Shown: piece by piece, positions 16,294 to 24,440 of the stretch
Layout of the letters: each line of letters begins with the position of its first letter
How positions within the stretch are numbered: position 1 is the first letter of the stretch
NCBI GenBank assembly: GCA_947505805.1
Contig: CANNMA010000004.1
Span: 1-39,316, forward strand
Source: a bacterium
Lineage (GTDB): Bacteria > Babelota > Babeliae > Babelales > CAIQNR01
Direction: 5' to 3'
Length of the DNA: 39,316 nucleotides
Translations under genes and position numbers: made by a program
The notes under the pieces: model-generated
The model's input: only the letters and a program-made list of their open reading frames with translations
The model's database searches: none
What the model was told of the DNA's origin: nothing

Positions 16294-18090
16294 TTAACAG
16301 CATCCACAACAACCTTCTCTTTTATCGTGTTCCCCCGATGGACAACGATATTTCAAAGGAATGGGATTTTCATCTGATGTTTTAAGTTCATTTTCTTTTC
16401 GAGAAGAGGGAAATACACTTTTAAATTTTTGCATGAGAGTTTTTTGTTTTGTGTCGGTTTTTTTAGTCTGATTTTCAAAAAAAGTAATAATCTCTTGAAC
16501 TAGTATCTTTTGGAAATTCTTTATTTGTTGCCTTAAGAAAATAGGTAAAATTAGAAAGTTTTTTTCAAAGTCATTAGGATCTGCTTTTGAATGTGAAGGT
16601 AGTTCTGCAAACGGATTTGCTTGAATATATTCTTTAACATATTTAAAAGATCTTTCAGTTCCTTTTTCATCAGATGATCGGCTAGTTATTGCTTGTTTAC
16701 ACATTGGGCATGAACCGCCACCCCATTGAGAGATGCATGCGGTATGATATTGATGACCACATTGAAGGCAAGTTAATCTTTTTTGTAATGGCTCTAAGCA
16801 GATAGGGCATGGTTCTGTCTTATTTTGAATTAATGGGGCGATTGAAGTTTTTTGAAAAGCGGGAAGGATAAAACCAGCTTCGATATAGGTATTCAAATAA
16901 CTATTTTTATCGTTAAGAATGTTTCTAGCAATAATCATTAGGATTTCATGAGCCGTTTTATCTCTTATTTCATAAGAAATGAGTTTTTTAATAAGAGTAT
17001 CTCGTGTTTTGCTATCAAGGTTACGATTTTTATAAACCTGTTCAATATTTATTTCGGCACCATGTTCAATAAGTTCGTGAGCAATAGCTGAATGTCCTTT
17101 GTCAGCTGCTAGGATAAGAGCTGTATAGCCTTTCATTGTTTGAAGATTAACGTTCGCGCCATGTTCAATAAGTTCATGAGCAATAACTGAATGTCCGTTG
17201 TGTGCTGCTAGCATAAGAGCTGTATAGCCTTCGGATGTTTTAAGATCAACGTCAGCATCATGTTCAATAAGTTCGTGAGCAATAGTTAAATGTCCTTGGT
17301 CTATTGCTAGCATAAGAGCTGTATAGCCTTTCATTGTTTGAAGATTAACGTTCGCGCCATGTTCAATAAGTTCATGAGCAATCGCTAAGAGCCCTCGGCT
17401 TATTGCATACATAAGAGCTGTATAGCCGGCGTAGTTTTGGAGATTAACGTCAGCACTATGTGTAATAAGTTCGTGAGCAATAGTTAGGTGATCTTTGTCT
17501 AGTGCTAGTATAAGAGCTGTGTCACCTTCCAAATTTTGAAGATTAAGGTTAGCTTCATGTTCAATAAGTTCGTGAACAATATCAAAGTATCCTTTTACCG
17601 TTGCTAGCATAAGAGCTGTATTTCCGTTTGGTATTTTAAGATTAACGTCAGCACCATGTTCAATAAGTTCATGAGCAATCGCTAAGTTCCCTCGGTTTAG
17701 TGCTAGCATAAGAGCTGTATAGCCTTTGGATGTTTTAAGATCAACGTCAGCGCCATGTTCAATAAGTTCGTGAACAATATCAAAGTATTCTTTTGCCGTT
17801 GCTAGCATAAGAGCTGTATTTCCGTTTGCTATTTTAAGATTAACGTCAGCACCATGTTCAATAAGTTCATGAGCAATCGCTAAGTTCCCTCGGTGTACTG
17901 CTAGTATAAGAGCTGTATTTCCGTCAGAATCTTTGAGATCAGGATTACTTTTATTTTCTAGAGCTTGAACTACCTCTTGTAGATTTCCATTGAGCACCGC
18001 ACTATGCAAGGGAGAAAGACTACTTTGAATAGTGAATGAAATAGTAAAAAGAAATGAGGTTAACAGTATCTTTTTAATTATTTTCTTCAT
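16294..18090 (-). CDS. Exported ankyrin-repeat protein with RING-H2 finger (candidate E3 ubiquitin ligase effector)
   Basis: 598 aa. N-terminal signal-like segment (KKIIKKILLTSFLFTISFTI, within residues 1-24). Ten ankyrin repeats follow (about 25-352), the first degenerate and the other nine of 33 residues with the GYTALMLA..GH..IAHELIEHGA pattern. A linker leads to a complete RING-H2 finger at 428-464: C428, C431, C444, H446, H449, C452, C461, C464, all eight ligands in standard spacing. A Lys-rich tail ends in GCCGCC (593-598). RING-H2 domains recruit E2 enzymes and promote ubiquitin transfer in eukaryotes; bacteria lack the canonical system, so the inferred role is a secreted effector that picks a host target with ankyrin repeats. 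Enzymatic activity and secretion are unproven. AAGGCG upstream supports the start. It forms a single-gene unit. Confidence 0.88.
   Translation of the reverse strand: MKKIIKKILLTSFLFTISFTIQSSLSPLHSAVLNGNLQEVVQALENKSNPDLKDSDGNTALILAVHRGNLAIAHELIEHGADVNLKIANGNTALMLATAKEYFDIVHELIEHGADVDLKTSKGYTALMLALNRGNLAIAHELIEHGADVNLKIPNGNTALMLATVKGYFDIVHELIEHEANLNLQNLEGDTALILALDKDHLTIAHELITHSADVNLQNYAGYTALMYAISRGLLAIAHELIEHGANVNLQTMKGYTALMLAIDQGHLTIAHELIEHDADVDLKTSEGYTALMLAAHNGHSVIAHELIEHGANVNLQTMKGYTALILAADKGHSAIAHELIEHGAEINIEQVYKNRNLDSKTRDTLIKKLISYEIRDKTAHEILMIIARNILNDKNSYLNTYIEAGFILPAFQKTSIAPLIQNKTEPCPICLEPLQKRLTCLQCGHQYHTACISQWGGGSCPMCKQAITSRSSDEKGTERSFKYVKEYIQANPFAELPSHSKADPNDFEKNFLILPIFLRQQIKNFQKILVQEIITFFENQTKKTDTKQKTLMQKFKSVFPSSRKENELKTSDENPIPLKYRCPSGEHDKREGCCGCC
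17035..17990 (-). repeat. 99-bp periodic repeats inside the ankyrin-RING gene
   Basis: The nine full ankyrin units are also highly similar at DNA level, with a 99-bp period. The stretches encoding ANVNLQTMKGYTAL (near 17120-17175 and 17315-17370) are almost identical in nucleotides. This indicates recent expansion or exchange of units within the gene, and the repeat number may vary among strains. Confidence 0.75.
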
Positions 18091-18356
18091 ATTTTCGCCT
18101 TAGTTATTTTTCGTTCATATGTAAATTTGATGCTAGATAGTTTTTTTAATACTCATTTTCAAGATTACTGTATTTTATTAAATAAATTCAATCTTTAATA
18201 AAATATTTTAAAATTAGAATTTTAGTGATGTTATTCTTTATGGTTATTCTATCTTTAATTGAGTCGTATAACATTTTGTTATGTAAAGACACTCTATGGT
18301 CAATAAAAAATGAATAGTCCTCTTTTTTTTGAAAAAACAGTGTATTGTAAATCATT
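18091..18356. other. AT-rich divergent intergenic region
   Basis: The region between the ankyrin-RING gene (minus) and gyrA (plus). It is very AT-rich, with no ORF of note and no member of the dispersed repeat families. On the minus strand TTGAAA lies 17 nt from a poor TATCTA, a weak candidate promoter for the ankyrin gene. Confidence 0.6.
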
Positions 18357-18385
18357 TTGCTCATCAAAAAGAAAGCTTGTATACT
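18357..18385 (+). promoter_or_regulatory. Likely sigma-70-type promoter for gyrA
   Basis: TTGCTC at 18357-18362, a 17-nt spacer and TATACT at 18380-18385, leaving a leader of about 65-70 nt before the gyrA ATG at 18459. Confidence 0.6.
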
Positions 18386-18458
18386 GGCATACTCAGTAAG
18401 AAAAAAGAGCTAACATCCTGATTGAAAAATAAAAACACAGTTTAAAGGGGTAGCGGGT

Positions 18459-21197
18459 ATGTCAGAAATCCAAAAGACAAAAGTTGATCTTAATACTAAG
18501 CCGGTTCTAATCGAAGATGAGTTAAAAAATTCATTTCTTGATTATGCAATGTCGGTGGTTGTAAGTCGTGCGATTCCCGATATTCGGGATGGACTCAAGC
18601 CAGTACATCGTCGAGTTTTATATGCAATGCATGAGCTTGGTTATCATTATAATAAACCGTATAGAAAATCTGTTCGCGTAGTGGGTGATGTACTTGGTAA
18701 GTACCATCCGCATGGCGATCAAGCTGTATACAATACTATGGTTGGTATGGTGCAAACTTTTGCTAAGCGATACCCACTCCTTGATGGACAAGGAAACTGG
18801 GGTTCTGTTGATGGTGATAATGCTGCTGCTATGCGTTATACTGAAGTCAGAATGAAAGAAATTTCGTTAGAATTGCTTGCAGATATTGATAAAAACACAG
18901 TTCCATTTGTTTCAAACTTTGATGAATCAACGATTGAGCCAGTGGTGCTTCCAAGCAGACTTCCTAATCTACTTATTAATGGAACAGCTGGTATTGCAGT
19001 TGGTATGGCAACATCGATTCCACCACATAATTTGGCAGAAGTTGTTGATGCGTGTCTTGCGCTTATTGCAAATGAACATTTGACGTATGAAGAGCTTGTT
19101 AAAATAATTCCTGCTCCTGATTTTCCAACAGGCGGTATTATTTGTGGACGCTCTGGTGTGCTTAAAGCATATAAAACGGGCCGTGGCAATGTTGTTGTGC
19201 GTGGCGTGGCAGAAGTTCAAGAAACTAAAAAAGGTTCTGCAATTATTATTACAGAATTGCCGTATCAGGTTAATAAAGCTGAGCTCATTATTAAGATAGC
19301 TGAACTTGTTAAAGAAAAAGTTGTTGAAGGTATTAGTAATATTCGTGATGAATCAGATAAACGTGGTATGCGTGTTGTTATTGAAATCAAACGAAATGAA
19401 AATGCTGAAGTTGTTTTAAATCAGTTATATAAAAACACTTCACTTCAAACATCGCTTTCCATTTTAATGCTTGGTCTTCTTGATAATTGCCCGCGTGTTT
19501 TTACGCTTAAACAGCTTCTACAGCAATTTTTAGTGCATAGAGAAACGGTTGTCTATAAACGTACGCTTTTTGATCTTGATAAAGCAAAATCTCGTGAGCA
19601 TGTCCTTGAAGGATTCATAGTAGCGTTAACCCATATTGATGCGGTTATTCAACTCATTAAAAAATCACAATCTGCCGAAGAAGCGATTCTTGGTTTAGAA
19701 AAAAACTATAAGCTTTCAGCTGAACAGGGTAAAGCGATTCTTGAAATGCGTTTGCAACGTTTGACTGGTATGGAACAAGAAAAGATTCATAACGAAATTG
19801 CTGAACTTCGCGGAAAAATTGCTTATCTGCAATCGGTTATTAATGATCGATCAGTTCTTAAAAAAGAAATTGTTGCTGAACTTATTTACATTAAACAAAC
19901 GTACAACAATCCGCGTCGCACTAAGATTGAAGATAGTTTTGAATCATTAACCGATGAAGATTTGATTCCTGACGAAGATGTGGTTGTTACATTGACTAGC
20001 AAGGGTTATATCAAACGTGTTGCTCTTGATACCTATAGTGTTCAACACCGTGGTGGTAAGGGTAAAATGGGAATGCAAAAGCTCGATGATAATGACGATC
20101 TTGTAAAAGACATTTTCGTTGCTAAAAATCTTGATGAACTTCTGTTTTTCACAAGTTTAGGCCGTGTTTATAGTATGCGTGTCTATGAAGTTGGAGAAGG
20201 TTCTCGAACTTCAAAAGGACGTGCTATTGTTAACTTGCTTCCTCTTGTTGAAGGTGAAACGGTTGTAAGACTTCTTTGTATGCGTGATATGGAAAACAAA
20301 AATATTGTTATGGTCAGCAAAAAAGGCATTATCAAAAAAACTGATGCTCAAGCATTTGCTAAGATCCGCGTATCTGGTATTCGTGCTGTTGGTCTTCATG
20401 ATGATGATGAACTTGCTTTCTGCGGTGTAAGTTCTGGAAAAGATGATATTGTACTCGCAACTGCTCATGGACAAGGCATTCGCTTTAAAGAAGAAGAAGT
20501 TCGTGCAATGGGACGTCAAGCTGCTGGTGTTATTGGTATTCGTTTACGCGATAGTGATTATGTTGTTGGTATGGAAATTATCGATGACGAAAACAAAAAC
20601 TTATTGTTTGCAACGGCACAGGGTTACGGAAAACGTACTCGTGTAGGTGATTTCAGAGTTGCTCATCGTGGTGGTATGGGTGTTAGAACTATTCCAACTG
20701 ATCGTCGCAATGGTGATGTGGTTGGCTTAGTAATTGTAGGTGAAGATTCACACATTCTGTTAATCGACGACAATGGTAAGATCATTCATTTACTTCCAAC
20801 AGAAGTAAGAACAATGGGACGTCAAGCAAAAGGTGTTCGTTTGATACGTCTTGATTCTGGTCGCCGTCTTGCTTCTATTGCTGCATTTGATGAAGCTCAA
20901 GAAGGTGAAGAAGGGTCAGATGACAGTGATACTGGTTCAGGTACTGAAACAAAAATCTCTCCAAAAATAAAACTTGATGGAGTTGCTGGCGAAAATACTA
21001 CATTAAGTCTTGATGGATTAGATGAGGATGATTCTTTTGAATCAAATGTTAAACGGCCTGATTCAGGAAAGGTTACTATGACTCTTGATGGGTACAGTGA
21101 CGAATCTCCGGTATCTCAATTGCTTGAAGAAGAAGACATGACGTTTTACAACGACAAAAATTCTTCAGATGACGATAAACAAACAATGATGTTCTAA
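18459..21197 (+). CDS. gyrA: DNA gyrase subunit A
   Basis: 912 aa. Breakage-reunion subunit of type IIA topoisomerase that introduces negative supercoils with GyrB. The catalytic Tyr is Y127 in [11 protein letters not shown], and the winged-helix (quinolone-site) segment is [13 protein letters not shown] (81-93). The C-terminal beta-pinwheel begins after about residue 510 and has the GyrA-box variant QHRGGKG near 528, which marks GyrA rather than ParC. An acidic tail of about 100 residues (from about 810) with repeated LDG motifs is longer than usual. AAAGGGG upstream supports the start. Odd: Gln88 and Asn92 stand where E. coli has Ser83 and Asp87. It is a single-gene unit with its own promoter and terminator. 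Confidence 0.97.
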   Translation: MSEIQKTKVDLNTKPVLIEDELKNSFLDYAMSVVVSRAIPDIRDGLKPVHRRVLYAMHELGYHYNKPYRKSVRVVGDVLGKYHPHGDQAVYNTMVGMVQTFAKRYPLLDGQGNWGSVDGDNAAAMRYTEVRMKEISLELLADIDKNTVPFVSNFDESTIEPVVLPSRLPNLLINGTAGIAVGMATSIPPHNLAEVVDACLALIANEHLTYEELVKIIPAPDFPTGGIICGRSGVLKAYKTGRGNVVVRGVAEVQETKKGSAIIITELPYQVNKAELIIKIAELVKEKVVEGISNIRDESDKRGMRVVIEIKRNENAEVVLNQLYKNTSLQTSLSILMLGLLDNCPRVFTLKQLLQQFLVHRETVVYKRTLFDLDKAKSREHVLEGFIVALTHIDAVIQLIKKSQSAEEAILGLEKNYKLSAEQGKAILEMRLQRLTGMEQEKIHNEIAELRGKIAYLQSVINDRSVLKKEIVAELIYIKQTYNNPRRTKIEDSFESLTDEDLIPDEDVVVTLTSKGYIKRVALDTYSVQHRGGKGKMGMQKLDDNDDLVKDIFVAKNLDELLFFTSLGRVYSMRVYEVGEGSRTSKGRAIVNLLPLVEGETVVRLLCMRDMENKNIVMVSKKGIIKKTDAQAFAKIRVSGIRAVGLHDDDELAFCGVSSGKDDIVLATAHGQGIRFKEEEVRAMGRQAAGVIGIRLRDSDYVVGMEIIDDENKNLLFATAQGYGKRTRVGDFRVAHRGGMGVRTIPTDRRNGDVVGLVIVGEDSHILLIDDNGKIIHLLPTEVRTMGRQAKGVRLIRLDSGRRLASIAAFDEAQEGEEGSDDSDTGSGTETKISPKIKLDGVAGENTTLSLDGLDEDDSFESNVKRPDSGKVTMTLDGYSDESPVSQLLEEEDMTFYNDKNSSDDDKQTMMF

Positions 21198-21215
21198 ATA
21201 GATCGTTTTAAAATT

Positions 21216-21250
21216 AAAAGGGGAGCTTTTCATAGCTCTCCTTTTTTTTT
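21216..21250 (+). terminator. Intrinsic terminator of gyrA
   Basis: AAAAGGGGAGCT at 21216-21227 pairs with AGCTCTCCTTTT at 21234-21245 (one G-T pair) around a 6-nt loop, followed by a run of T. It starts 18 nt after the gyrA stop. Confidence 0.88.
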
Positions 21251-21257
21251 ACAAAAG

Positions 21258-21640
21258 GTCATCCCTGTAGAAGTTCGTTAACTTGAGGACGAAACTCTCT
21301 CCATCATCTCTATAAAAGTTAGTTAACTCAAAAAAACTTCTTTCGCCATCGTCCCCAACGATACGACAGCGTGACAGGGAACATAGTGAGCTGGTAGCGG
21401 GAGTGAGTGTAGGGGATCCAGTCGTTACAGAGAAAAAATCTTATTTTATGCTTTCTACAATTTATTACTTAGGTACTATAACTATCGAAAGCTCTTTTTC
21501 TAGTATGACTTTGTTTTGTAACGTCTGGATACCCAACGCTCAGTCGATCTGTCCAGTGTGCTTTGCACCCTGACATGATCTTTTATCGCTGGGCACGACG
21601 GTGAAAATTTTGTTCTCGAGTTAGCGAACCTACACAATCC
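21258..21640. repeat. Composite repeat island: two inverted 95-bp repeats flanked by short repeats
   Basis: Contains a short-repeat copy (21258-21294), a 95-bp family copy in forward orientation (21346-21440), a second 95-bp copy in reverse orientation (21507-21601), and another short-repeat copy (21609-21640). The two 95-bp copies form an imperfect inverted repeat with a 66-nt AT-rich spacer, the same architecture as 191-617. No transposase or other gene is present. The island fills the gap between gyrA and the convergent DUF952-like gene. Confidence 0.75.
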
Positions 21641-21701
21641 CGAGGAAGTTGACTCTCCTATTTTTCGGTATGACCTCCTAAAATTAATGAATCTACAAAT
21701 C

Positions 21702-22031
21702 TCAATTAGTTACTACTTTAAACTCAACAATTGCATTCATGGGAATTTGACCATCATATAAATGGTATTGCTTTGAAGATCCGCCTGGTTTCGGCTCAAA
21801 TACAAGTCTTCCTATAAGTTTACTACTCTTTATTTTTAGAATGACGTGTGGTGTATTCGTTTTTTTTAAATAATGAACTGTTCGGCCAATTTCATCTTCT
21901 TTTAGAAGTCGAATGGATGATGCGTCATCTGCTGAAAGCATCAGTAGCTGTTGTTGCTCGCTTGCTTTCCACTGCTCAGGTGAAACTATTTTATAGAGGT
22001 ATTTTGGAGTTTCTATGATTTCATATTTCAT
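21702..22031 (-). CDS. DUF952-like small protein
   Basis: 109 aa. The pattern LYKIVSPEQW near the N-terminus, HVILKIKSSKL in the middle and LVFEPKPGG..YHLYDGQIP..AIVEFKVV at the C-terminus matches by eye the DUF952 family (sometimes annotated as glutathione S-transferase-related), whose members begin with YKI..W and end with an HLY..L....V segment. The usual GFIHLS core is replaced here by ASSIRLLKEDEIG, so if the enzyme-like pocket exists it is altered. Function is unknown. No signal peptide, so probably cytoplasmic. It is convergent with gyrA across a repeat island and divergent from dprA. Confidence 0.65.
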   Translation of the reverse strand: MKYEIIETPKYLYKIVSPEQWKASEQQQLLMLSADDASSIRLLKEDEIGRTVHYLKKTNTPHVILKIKSSKLIGRLVFEPKPGGSSKQYHLYDGQIPMNAIVEFKVVTN

Positions 22032-22143
22032 GCATTTTTCACTTTTTGTTTGTAGGGTAACGTTTTAAGTTTCATAATAGTAAGAATTTGGTATTCTAGA
22101 AGGGTACCTTAAAAAATATTCTATTGTCCAAAGAAAACGTTCT

Positions 22144-23262
22144 ATGTCAGTTTCACTTACTCTTTTACATCTTTCATTAATCTCGGGTGTTGGTCCTGGG
22201 GTTATTAAAAAACTTTTAGACTGTTTACTTGAACAGTCGATCGATCTCTATAGTGTATCGGTCTCAGAGTTAGCAGCGTTAGGTATTCCTTACGCGATCG
22301 CTGAAAAAGTGGTTTTTGGGTTGAAGGACTATAAACTGTTTGATCAAGAGTGTGCACTTATCGAGCGCCATGGAATTGTCTGGACAACAGTTGCAGATTC
22401 AGATTATCCAGCATTATTGTTCCATACCTATGCGCCTCCAACGGTTCTTTATTATCAGGGTGATCCTGTTTGGAACGAAAGTCAGACTTTAGCAGTAGTT
22501 GGTTCACGTGATGCTTCATTGTATGGAAAACGTGCTATTGAAGCATTTGTTGCTCCGTGTGCTTTTCAGGGTATTACCATTATTAGTGGAGGCGCTCGTG
22601 GTATTGATGCAATAGCTCATGAAGTTGCATTGCAGCAAGGGGGTAAAACGGTAGCAATTTTAGGATCAGGTCTTTTAAGGCCCTATCCTGCAAGTAATAG
22701 AAAATTATTCGAACGAATTCCATCACAAGGGGCGGTGGTAAGCTGTTTTCCTCTTTTAACAGAAGTACAAGGTTGGCAATTTCCAGTACGCAATCGTATT
22801 ATCGCTGGAATGGCTCGTGGGTGCCTTGTGGTGCAAGCTGCGCAAGAAAGTGGTGCTTTGATAACTGCACGTTTTGCTTTAGATGAAGGGCGTAATGTGT
22901 ATGCAATACCAGGTCAATTTGATGATCCTTTGAGTGCCGGATGCCATGCTTTACTAAAAGATGGCGCTCAGTTGGTTGTGTCTTGCCAAGATATTTTGAT
23001 TGATTATGGGCGTGAAATTGCACATCCAGTTACTACTAGCTGTAAGCCTGAGACTAAAAAACAGCAGGAAAAAATTCCTCTTTCTTTTAAAATTCCAGTA
23101 GAAGAAAAAACAATTGTTGATCTTTGCCTGACTCCTTTAAGCTTAGAGGAGCTTGTTTTCTTGACTCAAAAGAATGAGAATGAGCTTAAGCAGGAACTTT
23201 TTGAATTGCAGCTCTCTGGAAAGATCCAACAGGACTTTGCAGGCTTATGGGTAAGGTTATAA
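22144..23262 (+). CDS. dprA: DNA processing protein DprA (Smf)
   Basis: 372 aa. DprA binds incoming single-stranded DNA and loads RecA. The order is an N-terminal helix-hairpin-helix/SAM-like region (SLISGVGPGVIKKLL, 11-25), the Rossmann-type core with VVGSRDASLYG (118-128), ISGGARGIDAIAH (147-159), GSGLLRPYPASN (174-185) and SGALITARFALDEGRNVYAIPG, then a C-terminal winged-helix domain (from about 318) ending at VRL. The ATG at 22144 has only a weak upstream site (AAAGAAAACG). It is followed by a terminator and rpmF. Other competence genes are not in the window, so uptake of DNA is not implied. Confidence 0.95.
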   Translation: MSVSLTLLHLSLISGVGPGVIKKLLDCLLEQSIDLYSVSVSELAALGIPYAIAEKVVFGLKDYKLFDQECALIERHGIVWTTVADSDYPALLFHTYAPPTVLYYQGDPVWNESQTLAVVGSRDASLYGKRAIEAFVAPCAFQGITIISGGARGIDAIAHEVALQQGGKTVAILGSGLLRPYPASNRKLFERIPSQGAVVSCFPLLTEVQGWQFPVRNRIIAGMARGCLVVQAAQESGALITARFALDEGRNVYAIPGQFDDPLSAGCHALLKDGAQLVVSCQDILIDYGREIAHPVTTSCKPETKKQQEKIPLSFKIPVEEKTIVDLCLTPLSLEELVFLTQKNENELKQELFELQLSGKIQQDFAGLWVRL

Positions 23263-23324
23263 TGAAAAAAACAGGATAAACTTTGCGTTTTTTGAGTATT
23301 TGTGTATCTTTTTTAACATACTAC

Positions 23325-23346
23325 AAGCGCAAAACGCGCTTTTTTA
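23325..23346 (+). terminator. Terminator after dprA
   Basis: AAGCGC at 23325-23330 pairs with GCGCTT at 23336-23341 around a 5-nt loop, followed by TTTTT. It separates dprA from rpmF. Confidence 0.65.
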
Positions 23347-23377
23347 ATTCACTATCGATTGGGTTAGGAGTTTAACT

Positions 23378-23662
23378 ATGCCAGTACCAAAACGGAAGCG
23401 CTCGCGTCAGAGACGAGATAAGCGCTTCGCCAACAAAGGATTAAGCATCGGTCAAATCGGACTTTGCACAAATTGCGATTTTCCACTGTTGTCACATACA
23501 GCATGTAAAGAATGTGGCTTTTATAAAGGCAGAAAAGTTTTGACAACTAAATCAGAACGTGGAGCTAAACGTAGCGTTATTAATCAAACGCGCGTAGCTA
23601 AACAAGAAGCTTTGGAAGCACAAATGCAACAAGCGGCAACTGGAACGCAACAAGGATCTTAA
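23378..23662 (+). CDS. rpmF: Ribosomal protein bL32
   Basis: 94 aa. Large-subunit ribosomal protein. The N-terminus MPVPKRKRSRQRRDKR is the family signature, and a zinc-ribbon follows with C30, C33, C43 and C46 (CTNC..CKEC). Most bL32 proteins are about 55-65 residues; this one has an extra basic then Gln/Ala-rich tail of about 35 residues (after KVLTTK). TAGGAG upstream supports the ATG. It is the first gene of a tight plus-strand run leading through gltX to fabD- and acp-like genes, reminiscent of the widespread rpmF-plsX-fab-acpP order. Confidence 0.95.
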   Translation: MPVPKRKRSRQRRDKRFANKGLSIGQIGLCTNCDFPLLSHTACKECGFYKGRKVLTTKSERGAKRSVINQTRVAKQEALEAQMQQAATGTQQGS

Positions 23663-23682
23663 TATGTCCATAGGGGGGTATA

Positions 23683-24432
23683 TTGGGTTTTCTAAGGAAA
23701 CGTGACTTGCAAATGGAGTTAAACAAAAAGGATTTTAGTATGATGCAAGCAGTTGTAGGACAATGGTTACAAGAATTGAAAAATCGTGATTATACAACGT
23801 GGGCTTTAACTTTAGCGATGATAGGTCTTATTGTGTTTGGTGGGTTTAAGGGCTATTCACACTATATTCAAAGTCGTGAAAGAGCTGCTCAACTTGCCAT
23901 GTCAGAAGCGTTTGAAGAATATGACCATGCAATGTATCAACTTGTTGAGGGTGATCAATCAAAAGAGGTTGTTCAACAAAAGCTAGAAGATGCTCATCTT
24001 GGATTTGACCAAGTTATACATAGTCATAAAAATTCTAACCTTGTAGCATCAGCGCATGCATTTGAAGCTGATATCTATTGGTATGAAGGTAAAAAAGAAC
24101 AAGCGCTTGATTCTATGGAAAAAGCGTTAAAGAGTTTAAAAAAATCACCATTGACGTATGTGCTAAAAACAAAATACGCTCTGTTAAAAATGGAAACAGA
24201 TCGTCTTGAAGAAGGGCTTGTGGATTTACAGCAATTAGCACTTGATGAAAAGAATCCAAATGCTGATACTGCTGCGTTTTATCTTGGATACTACTATTGG
24301 AGTAACAAGGATGAAGCAAAAGCACGTGAAGCATGGTCTATTCTTGAGAAGTTTGATGGTAGCAAAGGTGTTAAGCGTGGTATGTCGCCATGGCTTCCTG
24401 TTGCTCAAATGAAGATGAGCTTGGTCTCATAA
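23683..24432 (+). CDS. Membrane-anchored TPR-like protein
   Basis: Up to 249 aa. One transmembrane helix near residues 42-58 (WALTLAMIGLIVFGGFKGY) is followed by a helical, TPR-like domain (repeated A..Y...G....A...... motifs, e.g. AHAFEADIYWYEGKKEQALD and AAFYLGYYYWSNKDEAKARE), so the bulk probably lies in the periplasm. The arrangement resembles YfgM-type proteins that sit beside the Sec translocon, but this is only architectural similarity. The start is uncertain: TTG at 23683 with a GGGGGG stretch upstream, or ATG at 23740 with AAAGGA upstream, which would remove 19 residues. It lies 20 nt after rpmF and 8 nt before gltX, so it is within one operon. Confidence 0.75.
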   Translation: MGFLRKRDLQMELNKKDFSMMQAVVGQWLQELKNRDYTTWALTLAMIGLIVFGGFKGYSHYIQSRERAAQLAMSEAFEEYDHAMYQLVEGDQSKEVVQQKLEDAHLGFDQVIHSHKNSNLVASAHAFEADIYWYEGKKEQALDSMEKALKSLKKSPLTYVLKTKYALLKMETDRLEEGLVDLQQLALDEKNPNADTAAFYLGYYYWSNKDEAKAREAWSILEKFDGSKGVKRGMSPWLPVAQMKMSLVS

Positions 24433-24440
24433 GGGGTTAT

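Noticed and set aside
24390-24440. N-terminal extension of GltX by 17 residues
   Set aside because: It would overlap the preceding gene by 43 nt, while the ATG at 24441 has AAGGGG upstream and matches the family N-terminus.
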